From: a virus
Virus record (IMG/VR): IMGVR_UViG_3300043446_003867
Coordinates: 25,082-89,081 of that record
Length of the DNA: 64,000 bases
Strand: one strand, 5' to 3'
Shown here: piece by piece, positions 28,675 through 37,025 of the stretch
Numbering within the stretch: position 1 is the first letter of the stretch
How the letters are laid out: every line of letters begins with the position of its first letter
The notes under the pieces: generated by a model
Databases searched by the model: none
What the model was told of the DNA's origin: nothing
What the model saw: the letters and a program-made list of their open reading frames with translations, nothing else
Position numbers and translations under genes: made by a program

Positions 28675-29517
28675 ATGCCACTCAAAAAGGGTTCTAGCGA
28701 CGAAACGATTGGCGCCAACATCGGTAAGTTGGTCGGAGAAGGCTACCCGCAGAAGCAGGCTGTAGCGATCGCCTACAAGGAGGCGGGTCGCAGCAAGTCT
28801 GGTTCGGAATGCGTTGCGTGCTCGACGAAGAGTGCGCGTGGCAAGTGCGTGAAGTGCGAAAGCGGTCGCGGCGCTCTGGTGACGTGGGCTCGCTCGGTGA
28901 GCGGCATGGGTCGCAGTGGCAAGGCAGAGTTCTCTTCGCAACAGGCGTTGCAGAGCTACCTTCGCCAGCATCCGAAGGCTGACGCGAGCAAGCATAGCGT
29001 TGCGCAGGCGGCGACGAAGTCGGCTGCGCCGCAAGAGGCCAAGCCCGAGGTTCACCCGGAGTTTTCCAAGTTCGTCTCTACGCTGTACCCGGCTATTGCG
29101 GCGGGTCATCTATCCGGACCCGATTCTCTGAAACTCATGGCGAAGCATCCGCACGCTCCTGCCGGGTTCGAGAAACATCTGGAGGGCGACGCGAGCAAGC
29201 ATAGCGTGACGGGCGGAGAGCAGCCGAAACTCGCCGAGGCACGTCCGTCGATTAAGCGCGCGTCGACGAGTCGCTTTCAGGATCCGAAGGGGCCGATGAA
29301 GTGGCGGGCTGGCGACGATTCTAGCAAGTACATTCACACGCTTGATGGAACGTACAATTGGACGCCTTCAACTGGGCATCTCTCGTTCATTTCAAATAAG
29401 AACGGGCGGCGCACCGTTCTTTCCAAGGATCTTAATCCACGGCGCACTGGCGGATTTCACGATATGAAAAACGAAGAGCAAGCCATGGAGCGCGTCAAGC
29501 AACACGCGAATAGGTGA
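28675..29517 (+). CDS. cargo-like protein with KGxS-NI and HPKAD modules
   Basis: 280 residues. The N-terminus (MPLKKGSSDETIGANIGKLV, then QKQAVAIAYKEA) is a motif frequent at the start of phage structural proteins. C-x2-C-x8-C-x2-C at 46-61 is a zinc knuckle. Then come the W-A-R motif (LVTWARSVSGMG, 68-79) and FSSQQALQSYLRQHPKADAS, both shared with the RelA/SpoT protein. A second ASKHSV copy sits near residue 178. The C-terminal 80 residues (KWRAGDDSSKYIHTLDGTYN onward) form a small beta-rich domain of unknown activity. Confidence 0.6.
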   Translation: MPLKKGSSDETIGANIGKLVGEGYPQKQAVAIAYKEAGRSKSGSECVACSTKSARGKCVKCESGRGALVTWARSVSGMGRSGKAEFSSQQALQSYLRQHPKADASKHSVAQAATKSAAPQEAKPEVHPEFSKFVSTLYPAIAAGHLSGPDSLKLMAKHPHAPAGFEKHLEGDASKHSVTGGEQPKLAEARPSIKRASTSRFQDPKGPMKWRAGDDSSKYIHTLDGTYNWTPSTGHLSFISNKNGRRTVLSKDLNPRRTGGFHDMKNEEQAMERVKQHANR

Positions 29518-29520
29518 GCC

Positions 29521-30612
29521 ATGGCCGGGAAGTACGACCACATCGACTTCAAGCCACCGTCATCCGTCGCGAACGCGGCGGAGCGCGGGCTTGAGTACCG
29601 CAAGAAGCAGGGCAAGGACAAAGCCGGCTTGACGCAGAAGGAAGCGTCGAAGCAGGGCATCGGCTCTGGCGTTCAGCGCGCGTCGAACCTTAAGGGGCGG
29701 AGCAATCTGAGCCCCGAGACGGTGCGGCAGATGGGTCGGTTCTTCTCGCGTCATGAGAAGAACGCGAAGATCGATGCGGAGCACAAGGGTGAGCCCTGGA
29801 AGGACAAGGGCTACGTAGCGTGGCTCCTTTGGGGTGGCGACGCTGGGCGGTCGTGGGCGAACAAGGTGATTCGGCAGATGGACGCTGCGGACAAGAAGTC
29901 GGGCAAGGGCATCGAGGACGCGTGCTGGAAGGGCTACGAGGCGGTCGGCATGAAGACCAAGAATGGTCGGAAGGTGCCGAACTGCGTGCCGAAGAAGGGT
30001 AAGGGAATCCCCGACGCGCAGGAGCGCGCGGCGTTCGATATCCCTCTCGCTCGGTGGGCGAACGCGATGGGCGGTCGCGGCGTCGAGCTTCGCGCTCCGG
30101 CGGTGAAGCAGAAGACGAACTACTCGTGCGGACCGGCGGCGCTTCGTTCGGGAATGGCGGCGCTCGGTGTCGGCGCGAAGGAAGACGAGCTAGCCGAGAA
30201 GGCGGAGACGAGCGCGAGCGGTGGCACGAGTATCCACGGGCTCGCGAAGGCGGCGCAGGCGTTCGATCTGGAAGCCGAGATCCGCGATGGCATGACGGTG
30301 GACGAACTCATGTCGTGCATGGACGATGGGTGCGTGGTCCTCGTTTGCTTGCAGGCGGGCGACGACGCGGAGGATTACGATTCTTCGCACTGGGTGCTGC
30401 CGGTAGCGGTGAAGGACGAGGGCGGCGCTCCGATCGTCGAGTGCATGGACCCGAGCCGGAAGAAGGTTCACTCCGTGATGAAGCTCGACGAGTTCGAGGA
30501 GCGCTGGCACTGCGTCGACATGGGCAAGCCGGTCAACGGGCTCGCGCTCGTGATCCGCGGAGAGTCGCCGGCGAACATGACGCTGATCGACACGGCGAAA
30601 ATGCCGATGTGA
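29521..30612 (+). CDS. structural protein with C39-like cysteine peptidase domain
   Basis: 363 residues. The N-terminal domain (YDHIDFKPP, KGYVAWLLWGGDAGRSWANK) and CWKGYEAVGMK...VPNCVPK segment are found in phage structural or prohead-associated proteins. The W-A motif (IPLARWANAMGGRG, 174-187) precedes a C-terminal peptidase: Cys203 (NYSCGPAALRSG), His290 (SSHWVLPVAV) and Asp310 (CMDPS) fit the C39 papain-like triad. C39 enzymes cleave after double-glycine leaders. It could mature head proteins, since no classical prohead protease is seen, or act in the host. Confidence 0.75.
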   Translation: MAGKYDHIDFKPPSSVANAAERGLEYRKKQGKDKAGLTQKEASKQGIGSGVQRASNLKGRSNLSPETVRQMGRFFSRHEKNAKIDAEHKGEPWKDKGYVAWLLWGGDAGRSWANKVIRQMDAADKKSGKGIEDACWKGYEAVGMKTKNGRKVPNCVPKKGKGIPDAQERAAFDIPLARWANAMGGRGVELRAPAVKQKTNYSCGPAALRSGMAALGVGAKEDELAEKAETSASGGTSIHGLAKAAQAFDLEAEIRDGMTVDELMSCMDDGCVVLVCLQAGDDAEDYDSSHWVLPVAVKDEGGAPIVECMDPSRKKVHSVMKLDEFEERWHCVDMGKPVNGLALVIRGESPANMTLIDTAKMPM

Positions 30613-30631
30613 CGAGCGCGTCGAAGCCCGC

Positions 30632-30637
30632 TATGAT
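30632..30637 (+). promoter_or_regulatory. -10-like box ahead of a head gene
   Basis: TATGAT, with GTGAC 18 bp upstream, followed by CGCGGAGG as ribosome-binding site for ATG 30658. Weak on its own; included because the placement recurs. Confidence 0.35.
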
Positions 30638-30657
30638 GCGCGCGGAGGTGTTTCGTC

Positions 30658-30972
30658 ATGGCTCGTAAGCAACGCGAAGATAATCAGCAGGGAATCGCCG
30701 ACTACTCGTACACGTCGCAGTCGTCGGCGGTGGAGATGGTCGACAACAGCGCCGAACTCATCGATCCCGCACCGATGGGCGGGACGGCGTACGAGGAGCG
30801 CGCGGCGATGCTCGCGGACGTTCCGCCGATCAAGCAGTACCGCGTCGTTAGCGACGCTCTCGTGATGAACCGAGGCGCGCGCACTCTGCTCCGCGCCGGG
30901 AAGATCATCGACGGGGCGAACTACGACCTGGAGCAGTTGAGCACGCAAGGCGTTCGGTTCGAGGAATACTGA
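30658..30972 (+). CDS. 104-residue head-region protein
   Basis: Starts MARKQREDNQQGIADYSYTS. A basic, disordered start is followed by an alpha/beta domain (IKQYRVVSDALVMNRGARTL, GKIIDGANYDLEQL) that resembles small head-completion proteins. Its stop overlaps the next start. Probably a neck or head-tail joining accessory, by position only. Confidence 0.55.
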   Translation: MARKQREDNQQGIADYSYTSQSSAVEMVDNSAELIDPAPMGGTAYEERAAMLADVPPIKQYRVVSDALVMNRGARTLLRAGKIIDGANYDLEQLSTQGVRFEEY

Positions 30973-31154
30973 TGCCGTTCGAGGACGACGTCGCTAGCGT
31001 TCACTTGTTCGACGTTGGCGACGACGTTCTCGAATCAGACGTCGCGTACGATTCGGCAACGATGCTCGCGCTGCTCTGGTTCGCGGCGCGCTACGATGCA
31101 GCGATGGTGTCGGGCGCGGCGAACTTCATCATTCAGGAAGCGAGCGAGGGATAG
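30972..31154 (+). CDS. 60-residue acidic protein
   Basis: ATG overlaps the previous TGA. Acidic N-terminus (MPFEDDVASVHLFDVGDDVL) and a hydrophobic helix (ATMLALLWFAARYDAAM). Function unknown; part of the neck-gene cluster. Confidence 0.5.
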   Translation: MPFEDDVASVHLFDVGDDVLESDVAYDSATMLALLWFAARYDAAMVSGAANFIIQEASEG

Positions 31155-31157
31155 GCG

Positions 31158-31562
31158 ATGGCATTCAGCGAGCAAGAGAAGGTCCGGATCCGACATCACC
31201 TCGGCTACCTGAACGTCGGGCAAGCCTACACGTTCGTTGCTGGCGCTCCGGCGGGCGTTGAAACGCAGTTCCTCATTGAAGGTGCGATGCAGCGCGTGCT
31301 TCCCGAAGCCGAGACGTTGGCGAGGGAACTGCTCGCGCGGTGCGATTCGGTCGAAGGGCAGATGATGGACAACCAGGATCTGCTCGCGGTCGAGCAGGTC
31401 GATGAAATCAAGATCCGCCAGGACGAGTTCCAGGCGCTCTTGAAGCGGTATCACTACCATCGGAACGCACTGGCGAACGTCCTCGGCGTCTACCCGAACC
31501 CGTTCGACAAGCGTTTTGCGGCGGGGACCGGCGGTGGTATCAACGTCAACGTTCAGCACTGA
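31158..31562 (+). CDS. neck / head-tail joining protein
   Basis: 134 residues. The start (EQEKVRIRHHLGYLNVGQAY) and the late PFDKRF match a head-tail connector family common in large myophages: helical, usually 130-150 residues, directly downstream of the capsid genes. The C-terminal Gly-rich tail is typical. It probably binds the portal ring and helps dock the tail. Confidence 0.7.
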   Translation: MAFSEQEKVRIRHHLGYLNVGQAYTFVAGAPAGVETQFLIEGAMQRVLPEAETLARELLARCDSVEGQMMDNQDLLAVEQVDEIKIRQDEFQALLKRYHYHRNALANVLGVYPNPFDKRFAAGTGGGINVNVQH

Positions 31563-31573
31563 GGAGAAGTTCG

Positions 31574-31843
31574 ATGTCCAAGATTGTGGTTCTCGCCCCG
31601 TTCAGCGCCGCTGTCAGCAGCGGTCCGCGTAAGTTCCTTCCCGGCGACGTGGTCGATAGCGACCAGTACAGCGCCGCCGACTACACGGCGATCACGTCGG
31701 CTGCTCCGACGAAGTACACCGCCGCGTTCGACGCGCCGGCTCCCGCGCTCATCGCGGCGCAGGCGCAGGCGATCGAGATCCGCAACAACGGCGGTGATCC
31801 CGAGAACCAGACCGAGGGCATCATGTACCGAGCGATGTTCTGA
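31574..31843 (+). CDS. 89-residue protein, unknown function
   Basis: Starts MSKIVVLAPFSAAVSSGPRK, with an alpha/beta layout and many Ala and Pro residues. Last gene before a terminator, so it closes the head/neck operon. No family recognised. Confidence 0.55.
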   Translation: MSKIVVLAPFSAAVSSGPRKFLPGDVVDSDQYSAADYTAITSAAPTKYTAAFDAPAPALIAAQAQAIEIRNNGGDPENQTEGIMYRAMF

Positions 31844-31872
31844 GCATCTAGGCGCCCCATAGCGCGACTTTT

Positions 31873-31904
31873 AGACGCGGAGCCTAACAGGCCCGCGTCT
31901 TTCG
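31873..31904 (+). terminator. terminator closing the head/neck operon
   Basis: AGACGCGG (31873-31880) / CCGCGTCT (31893-31900), with inner GCCT/GGC pairing, followed by TTTCGTTTG. Confidence 0.8.
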
Positions 31905-31936
31905 TTTGAGCGGCTGACGTAGCGCCCGTGGAGCGC

Positions 31937-31942
31937 TACGCT
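31937..31942 (+). promoter_or_regulatory. -10-like box of a leaderless promoter
   Basis: TACGCT ends 6 nt before ATG 31949. CTGAC lies near the expected -35 distance. It restarts transcription after the terminator at 31873. Confidence 0.55.
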
Positions 31943-31948
31943 GCGGTC

Positions 31949-32500
31949 ATGCCACGTCCGCACCCGCTGCAACCGTTCCAAGCCAAGATGACGCTCGCGA
32001 ACCGGCTTCGGGGTCCGGCGGATCGCGTGCGGCAGATCGCGACCGACATGGGCGTGCGACCGTACCGCGTGTTCCTCGTGTGGACGACGTTCCAGGGCGA
32101 GGAGCGCGGCGAAGGCACCGAAGTCGAGTTGGCGCGCGTCGAGATTCTGCCGACGCCGAAGATCGGTGAGTTGACCAGCCTCGGCATGAACCCGTACTCG
32201 CAGGGTTTCGCGAGCACGGGCTCGCTTCGCCTTGAGAAGATCAGCGCGGGGTTCACGCAGCCGCAGCTCATGGGGCTCGAAGTGCCAGGGCGCGGGCAGC
32301 TTCCGAACATGCCTCGCAACGTCGACTTCTGGTACGAGATGCGTGAGGACGGGCGCGGCGGCGATAAACCGGTGCCGCTCCGCTATCGCCTCGCATCGTC
32401 GCCGTATCGCGCGGCGGGACGTGTCTCGTGGTCGGTCATGCTAGAACGGCAAGACGAGGCGACGCAGATGGATGGACAGCCGCCGTTCGCGTTGAGGTGA
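31949..32500 (+). CDS. neck/tail-junction protein, unknown family
   Basis: 183 residues from ATG 31949; an in-frame GTG at 31928 would overlap the promoter-like box. Beta-rich with a conserved-looking RVFLVWTTFQGEERGEGTEV segment and PRNVDFWYEMREDGR. It occupies the slot of a neck or head-completion protein in large myophages. Start likely leaderless. Confidence 0.6.
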   Translation: MPRPHPLQPFQAKMTLANRLRGPADRVRQIATDMGVRPYRVFLVWTTFQGEERGEGTEVELARVEILPTPKIGELTSLGMNPYSQGFASTGSLRLEKISAGFTQPQLMGLEVPGRGQLPNMPRNVDFWYEMREDGRGGDKPVPLRYRLASSPYRAAGRVSWSVMLERQDEATQMDGQPPFALR

Positions 32501-32503
32501 ACC

Positions 32504-33022
32504 ATGGCGACCGTTATCAAACTCAGTGATGCGGCAGTCTACTTCGGCACGTCGGGTCCGGTGGCGGTCAAGCTGAAGACCGCGGCGCTCAAGGGGATCT
32601 ACTCCGCCGCGCTTCGGTCGAAGCAGATTCTTCAAACGACCGAGATTCAGGATGCGGATCCTCCGCCGGTAAACAAGGGCGTCTATCGCGCTGGATGGCA
32701 GGTGGAGAAGCTGAAGAACGGGGCGGCGTATTACAACAGCGTGCCGTACGCGCGATATATCGAGGACGGTGTGCCGGCGATGAACGTCGTCATGTCGCAG
32801 AAAGCGATCATGGCGATTGCTGAGTGGGCGCGTAGGAAGCTCGGCGGCTTGGACGAGAAGCAGGCGCTCAACGTCGCGTATGCGATCATGCAGAACCTCA
32901 AGAAGCGCGGTATTTTCAAACACGGCGCGGGCTTGAAGATCATGAAGAAGTACAACGATCGGAAGCTCAACGAAGTCATTCGGCGAGAGATCGACGCTGA
33001 GATCGACAAGGTGAAGTTTTGA
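32504..33022 (+). CDS. head-tail joining / tail completion protein (HK97 gp10-like)
   Basis: 172 residues. The central pattern VYRAGWQVEKLKNGAAYYNS, then VPYARYIEDG, matches the gp10-like family of tail completion proteins, which have a small beta-barrel and bind the tail terminator ring. Long C-terminal helices follow (EKQALNVAYAIMQNLKKRGI). The order neck - gp10-like - sheath - tube is standard. Confidence 0.8.
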   Translation: MATVIKLSDAAVYFGTSGPVAVKLKTAALKGIYSAALRSKQILQTTEIQDADPPPVNKGVYRAGWQVEKLKNGAAYYNSVPYARYIEDGVPAMNVVMSQKAIMAIAEWARRKLGGLDEKQALNVAYAIMQNLKKRGIFKHGAGLKIMKKYNDRKLNEVIRREIDAEIDKVKF

Positions 33023-33924
33023 GCACGAAGTACTTAGACAATCCGATCGCATCGCCGCCGACGGTTACGCAGCGATACGGCGAACCGCCGTACCCGATGC
33101 TGCCGAATATCGACGCGCGCTCGCATGGGCTGCGTGTTCTCAGTCGATGGTTCTCGTCGCTCGTGTTCCGGCGCACCATGGCACCCAATCAAGAACCGGA
33201 AGCGTTCAGCGTCACGCCGGATCGAGTCTTCTACGAAATGCCCGATAGCGTCGAGATGCTGGAGTTCCCGGCGATTGGCGTTCTTCCGGGACGAGGGCAG
33301 TACATCACGCGTGGCATTGGCGGCGCGGATCCTGGCGAAGCGCGTGAGGACGGTTACTCGCTAAGTATCCCGTACGACTACCAGGAGATGTTGACGGTCG
33401 AGGTGATCGGCTCAAAAATCGCCGAGCGGCGCGCGATGATCGCGGGTATCGAATCTGCGGTCGGATCGTACGAGGGCACGACCGACCTCCGCTTGGTGAT
33501 GCCGGAGTACTACGGACTGGCGGCGACCTACTCGCTCATGGAACGCGAGAACCTGGAGGAGCCGGATTCGCCTCGCGGTCGTCGGCGCGGGCATTTGTTC
33601 ATTCAAATGCTTGTGCCAGTCGTGACGCAGGCGCGGCTTGTAGAGTTCTTCCCGAGCGTTGACATCAACGTGTCGGGATCGATCGGCGCCGACGTGGGCG
33701 TCGGCTTCTTTCCGTCTAAGGTGGAGGCGGCGACGCTTGCCTACACTGGGACGCAGGCGCTCGCGGCGATGGGTCTGGATGTCTTTCAGGCGCGCACCAT
33801 CGCCCGAGCTACGCTAGGGATCAACAGATTGGAGGCGGACGCGCTGACGATCGACTATCTGGTTGCCTTGATGCAGTGGCTCGCGGCGAGGAATGCTACC
33901 TTGCGCACAGCTACGACCCCGTGA
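33019..33924 (+). CDS. neck / tail-terminator-type protein
   Basis: 301 residues from a TTG overlapping the previous stop. Beta-rich centre (SIPYDYQEMLTVEVIGSKIA) and a helical C-terminus with DALTIDYLVALMQWLAARN. It sits immediately upstream of the sheath gene, where tail-terminator or sheath-initiator proteins are encoded. No residue-level signature is recognisable. Confidence 0.55.
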   Translation: MSTKYLDNPIASPPTVTQRYGEPPYPMLPNIDARSHGLRVLSRWFSSLVFRRTMAPNQEPEAFSVTPDRVFYEMPDSVEMLEFPAIGVLPGRGQYITRGIGGADPGEAREDGYSLSIPYDYQEMLTVEVIGSKIAERRAMIAGIESAVGSYEGTTDLRLVMPEYYGLAATYSLMERENLEEPDSPRGRRRGHLFIQMLVPVVTQARLVEFFPSVDINVSGSIGADVGVGFFPSKVEAATLAYTGTQALAAMGLDVFQARTIARATLGINRLEADALTIDYLVALMQWLAARNATLRTATTP

Positions 33925-33948
33925 GACAGTTCGCATAGGAGTTCGCAC

Positions 33949-36453
33949 ATGTCCGTTTTCATCCGTCGATTCACCTTTGACCCCGGCGTCCAAGTTTTTC
34001 TTGAGATCGAGGCGGTCAACGTCCTGGACCTGACTCCGCCGTCGTCGATCACGGGTGTCGGCACTGGCACCGCAATGATCGTGGGCGAGTTCGAGGACGG
34101 GCCGTTCAACACGCCGCTTGAAGTCACGAGTGCGACGGAGCTTGCGAGCACGTTCGGCAACTTCGGTTACACGTACGGTGGCGTGACGGCGCAGAACCCC
34201 TGCGCTCGCGTGCGCTACGCCGATGGCGCAGTGGTTCCTGAGTACTGGAACGGTAACGGGCTCCTCGCGCTCAACGCGAAGCGCTTTTCCCGTCTCCTCA
34301 TCACCCGCGCCGACACCAGCGTCGGCGTCGTTGACTTTGAGCGTTGCGCGTCGATCGTCGGTGGTTCGGCGTTCACCTACTCGCTCTCGCCGGCGCAGAC
34401 GTTCATCTTTGGCACGGCCACGGCGTCGTACACGGTGACGTTCAACGCGGCGGCGGCGACGCTCACCAGCGCGGCGGGCGTCTACCCGACGGGCTTCACG
34501 GGTGGCGAAGTGATGACGATCGTTCGCGACGGCATCACGTATACGGTCGTCTTTCAGGCGAGCGATCAGACGCAGACGCAGGTAATCGACCGCATCAACG
34601 GCACGCTGGGCTACACGGCGGCGGTCAACGGCGGCGGTGGCGTTACCACGCTCTCGTCGCTCAATCGCGGTTCGGGCGCGACGATCGCGATCACCGCGCC
34701 GACGACGGCGTCGGTTCTCGCGGCGACTGGTTTCGTGATCGCGTCGGCGACGGGCACCGGCAACGTGTTGAACATCGCGGCGGTTACGGCGTCCGAGATT
34801 GCTTCGCTCGTCAGCACGGCCTCCGCTGGTGCGGTTGTGCTCACGCAGCTTGATAGCGGCGCGCTCCGCCTTGAGGGTATCGGCGCTCCACTCACGGGCG
34901 TGCTTCGAGTGACGGGTGGCACGGCGACCGCGGCGCTCGGCTTCTCGCTCACGCAGAACGCGGCGTGGCAAAATGCGCCGGTTGAAGTTGAGATCGACGC
35001 GATCGATGCGGGCGTCGCGGCGGCGCTCGGCTTCGCGGTTACGACGGCGCGTCCGGTGATCGTCAGCAGTGCGGGCGTTTACCCGACGGCGTTCGTCGGC
35101 GGTGAAGAGATGACCATCACGGTTGCGGGTTCCGCGCCGAAGGTCGTCACGTTCCAGTCGACCGATCAGACGATCGCGCAGGTTGCGGCGCGTATCAACC
35201 TCACGCTCGGTTACACGGCGGTCGTTGCGCAGAGCGCGACGATCCTCGCGATGGCGGGCACGGGGCAAAGCAGCATCGCGATCCCGGCGGGCACGCGCGT
35301 TCGCAACGCGGGCGGCAACGTGTGGGTCACGATGCAGACCCAGGCAGTCGACGCGGGCGCTCCTGGTCCGTACGCGCTCAAGGTTCGTCCTGCGACCGAC
35401 GACGGCACGGCGCCTCTCGCGGCGGCGCTTTCGATCAACGCGCTCAGCTCGCCGTTGTTCGGTGCGGCGTTCATCGTGTTCAACCCGCTCCAAGTGAATG
35501 CGGCGTTGAGCGAGTCGGCGATCGATGCATCGTACACGGTGGCGATCGACTCAACGCTTAACAGCGCGTCGGTTGCGGCGGAGACGAACATCATCTGGTC
35601 GGCTCGCCAATCGAACGCGGTGCGCACGAAGCTCCGCCAGAACGCGAACGACGCGGCGTCTAGCGGCCTCTACGGACGCATCGCCGTGATTCGTCCGCCG
35701 CTCAAGACCACGAAGGCGCAGGCGCGTTCGGGCGCGGCGCAACCGGGCGTCGGCGCGTACCGCGACCAGCGCGTTGTGTACGTCTATCCGGGCGTGCAGA
35801 CGTTCATTCCGGCGATCGCGACGATCGGCACTGCTGGCGGCGCTGGCTTTACGGCTGATGGCATCATTGACATCGGCGCTGACGGATTCCTCGCGTCGGT
35901 GTGTTCGCAGCTTCCGCCGGAGGAGAACCCCGGTCAGCTCACGACGTTCACGGGCGGCGCGCTCGGCATTGAGGCGGGCAACCCCGACGTGCAGAACCTC
36001 ACGCTCACGGACTACAAGAACTTCCGCGCTTCGGGCATCTGCGCGCCTCGCATGGATCTCGGGACGATGATCTTCCAGTCGGGCGTAACCTCGGTCGATC
36101 CGGCGGTCTACCCCTCGCTGCGCAACATCAACCGTCGTCGCATGGCGGACTTCATTCAGGACAGCCTTGCGATCGCGCTCAAGGCGTTCGGTAAGCAGCT
36201 CGCGACTCGCACGCGTCGCGCGCTCATCACTGGACAGATCAAGTCCTTCATGGACGGGCTGCTCTCGCCGAACAACAGTGCGGCGCAGCGCATTGAGGGC
36301 TACACGATCGACAGCGTGAGCGGGAACACCGCAGAAACGCTGGCGCTCGGGATCTTCCGTATCATCCTGAACGTCCGTACGATCGCCTCGCTCGACGCGA
36401 TCGTGCTGCAAACGACCGTCGGCGAATCTGTGGACGTGTCTCAGACCGCGTGA
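33949..36453 (+). CDS. contractile tail sheath protein
   Basis: 834 residues, longer than most sheath proteins (450-700). The N-terminal strand-rich start and the C-terminal sheath domain (about 560-834, with NLTLTDYKNFRASGICAPRM and NINRRRMADFIQDSLAIALK) are typical, the latter forming the interlocking strands. Two inserted beta domains of about 75 residues each (174-250 and 373-447) are copies of one another (AGVYPT-x-F-x-GGE-x-MTI, DQT, GYTA). Codon bias is high. The sheath contracts to drive the tube through the envelope. Confidence 0.9.
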   Translation: MSVFIRRFTFDPGVQVFLEIEAVNVLDLTPPSSITGVGTGTAMIVGEFEDGPFNTPLEVTSATELASTFGNFGYTYGGVTAQNPCARVRYADGAVVPEYWNGNGLLALNAKRFSRLLITRADTSVGVVDFERCASIVGGSAFTYSLSPAQTFIFGTATASYTVTFNAAAATLTSAAGVYPTGFTGGEVMTIVRDGITYTVVFQASDQTQTQVIDRINGTLGYTAAVNGGGGVTTLSSLNRGSGATIAITAPTTASVLAATGFVIASATGTGNVLNIAAVTASEIASLVSTASAGAVVLTQLDSGALRLEGIGAPLTGVLRVTGGTATAALGFSLTQNAAWQNAPVEVEIDAIDAGVAAALGFAVTTARPVIVSSAGVYPTAFVGGEEMTITVAGSAPKVVTFQSTDQTIAQVAARINLTLGYTAVVAQSATILAMAGTGQSSIAIPAGTRVRNAGGNVWVTMQTQAVDAGAPGPYALKVRPATDDGTAPLAAALSINALSSPLFGAAFIVFNPLQVNAALSESAIDASYTVAIDSTLNSASVAAETNIIWSARQSNAVRTKLRQNANDAASSGLYGRIAVIRPPLKTTKAQARSGAAQPGVGAYRDQRVVYVYPGVQTFIPAIATIGTAGGAGFTADGIIDIGADGFLASVCSQLPPEENPGQLTTFTGGALGIEAGNPDVQNLTLTDYKNFRASGICAPRMDLGTMIFQSGVTSVDPAVYPSLRNINRRRMADFIQDSLAIALKAFGKQLATRTRRALITGQIKSFMDGLLSPNNSAAQRIEGYTIDSVSGNTAETLALGIFRIILNVRTIASLDAIVLQTTVGESVDVSQTA

Positions 36454-36470
36454 GCTAGGAGAGCAGAGCT

Positions 36471-36914
36471 ATGGCAACGAATGATCCGCGTCTCAGAGGG
36501 CAAGAAGTCGAGGTCCGTATCGTCACGAACGGAACCCTTGAAAACAGCATCACGGCGGTCGCCACGTTTGAGGAAACCTTCAAGCTGGAGAAGAAGGAAG
36601 ACGCCTTCCTCGGCGAGACGAACAACCGTTACGATCACATCTTCCAGGGCATCGACGGTCGCATGGAGTTCCAGGTGAACTCAAACGACTGGATGATCTT
36701 CCAAAACGTGATCAAGGCGCAGGCGCAGCGCAAGACGCCGGGCACCAAGATCAACCTCACGCGCACCGACTACTACGCGAACGGGCAGACGAGCATCATC
36801 ACGTACTCGGATTGCAAGTTCGGTCCTTCGCCTACCAGCGTCGCCGGACGCGGGGAGTTCGTGAAGGTGTCGCTCGACTTCTCGTGCTCGGATCGAGTTG
36901 AGCAGTTGAGCTAA
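36471..36914 (+). CDS. tail tube protein
   Basis: 147 residues, the usual tube length for myophages. It follows the sheath gene and has the tube-type order of strands: RLRGQEVEVRIVTNGTLENS, then a KLEKKEDAFLGE strand, MEFQVNS and GRGEFVKVSLDFSCSDRVEQ. It stacks as hexamer rings to form the inner tube. A strong stem-loop follows. Confidence 0.9.
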   Translation: MATNDPRLRGQEVEVRIVTNGTLENSITAVATFEETFKLEKKEDAFLGETNNRYDHIFQGIDGRMEFQVNSNDWMIFQNVIKAQAQRKTPGTKINLTRTDYYANGQTSIITYSDCKFGPSPTSVAGRGEFVKVSLDFSCSDRVEQLS

Positions 36915-36933
36915 CGCGCGAAAGCGCACAAGT

Positions 36934-37001
36934 GGACCGGGGCGCCGGTATGCTTCGATGACGATCGCGGCACCTCCCTATCGGCGTTCCGGTCCTCTTT
37001 T
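36934..37001 (+). terminator. large stem-loop after the tube gene
   Basis: A 14-bp stem, GGACCGGGGCGCCG (36934-36947) with CGGCGTTCCGGTCC (36982-36995), counting two G-T pairs, closes a 34-nt loop and is followed by TCTTTT. A partial terminator could lower transcription into the chaperone and tape-measure genes relative to tube and sheath. A TATGCT box lies within the loop. Confidence 0.7.
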
Positions 37002-37025
37002 CGACGGGAGAAAGAAAAGAGGAAC

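Noticed and set aside
33814-35493. A 559-residue minus-strand frame opposite the sheath gene
   Set aside because: The antisense protein is almost entirely Arg, Asp and Val repeats; it mirrors the codon bias of the sheath gene.
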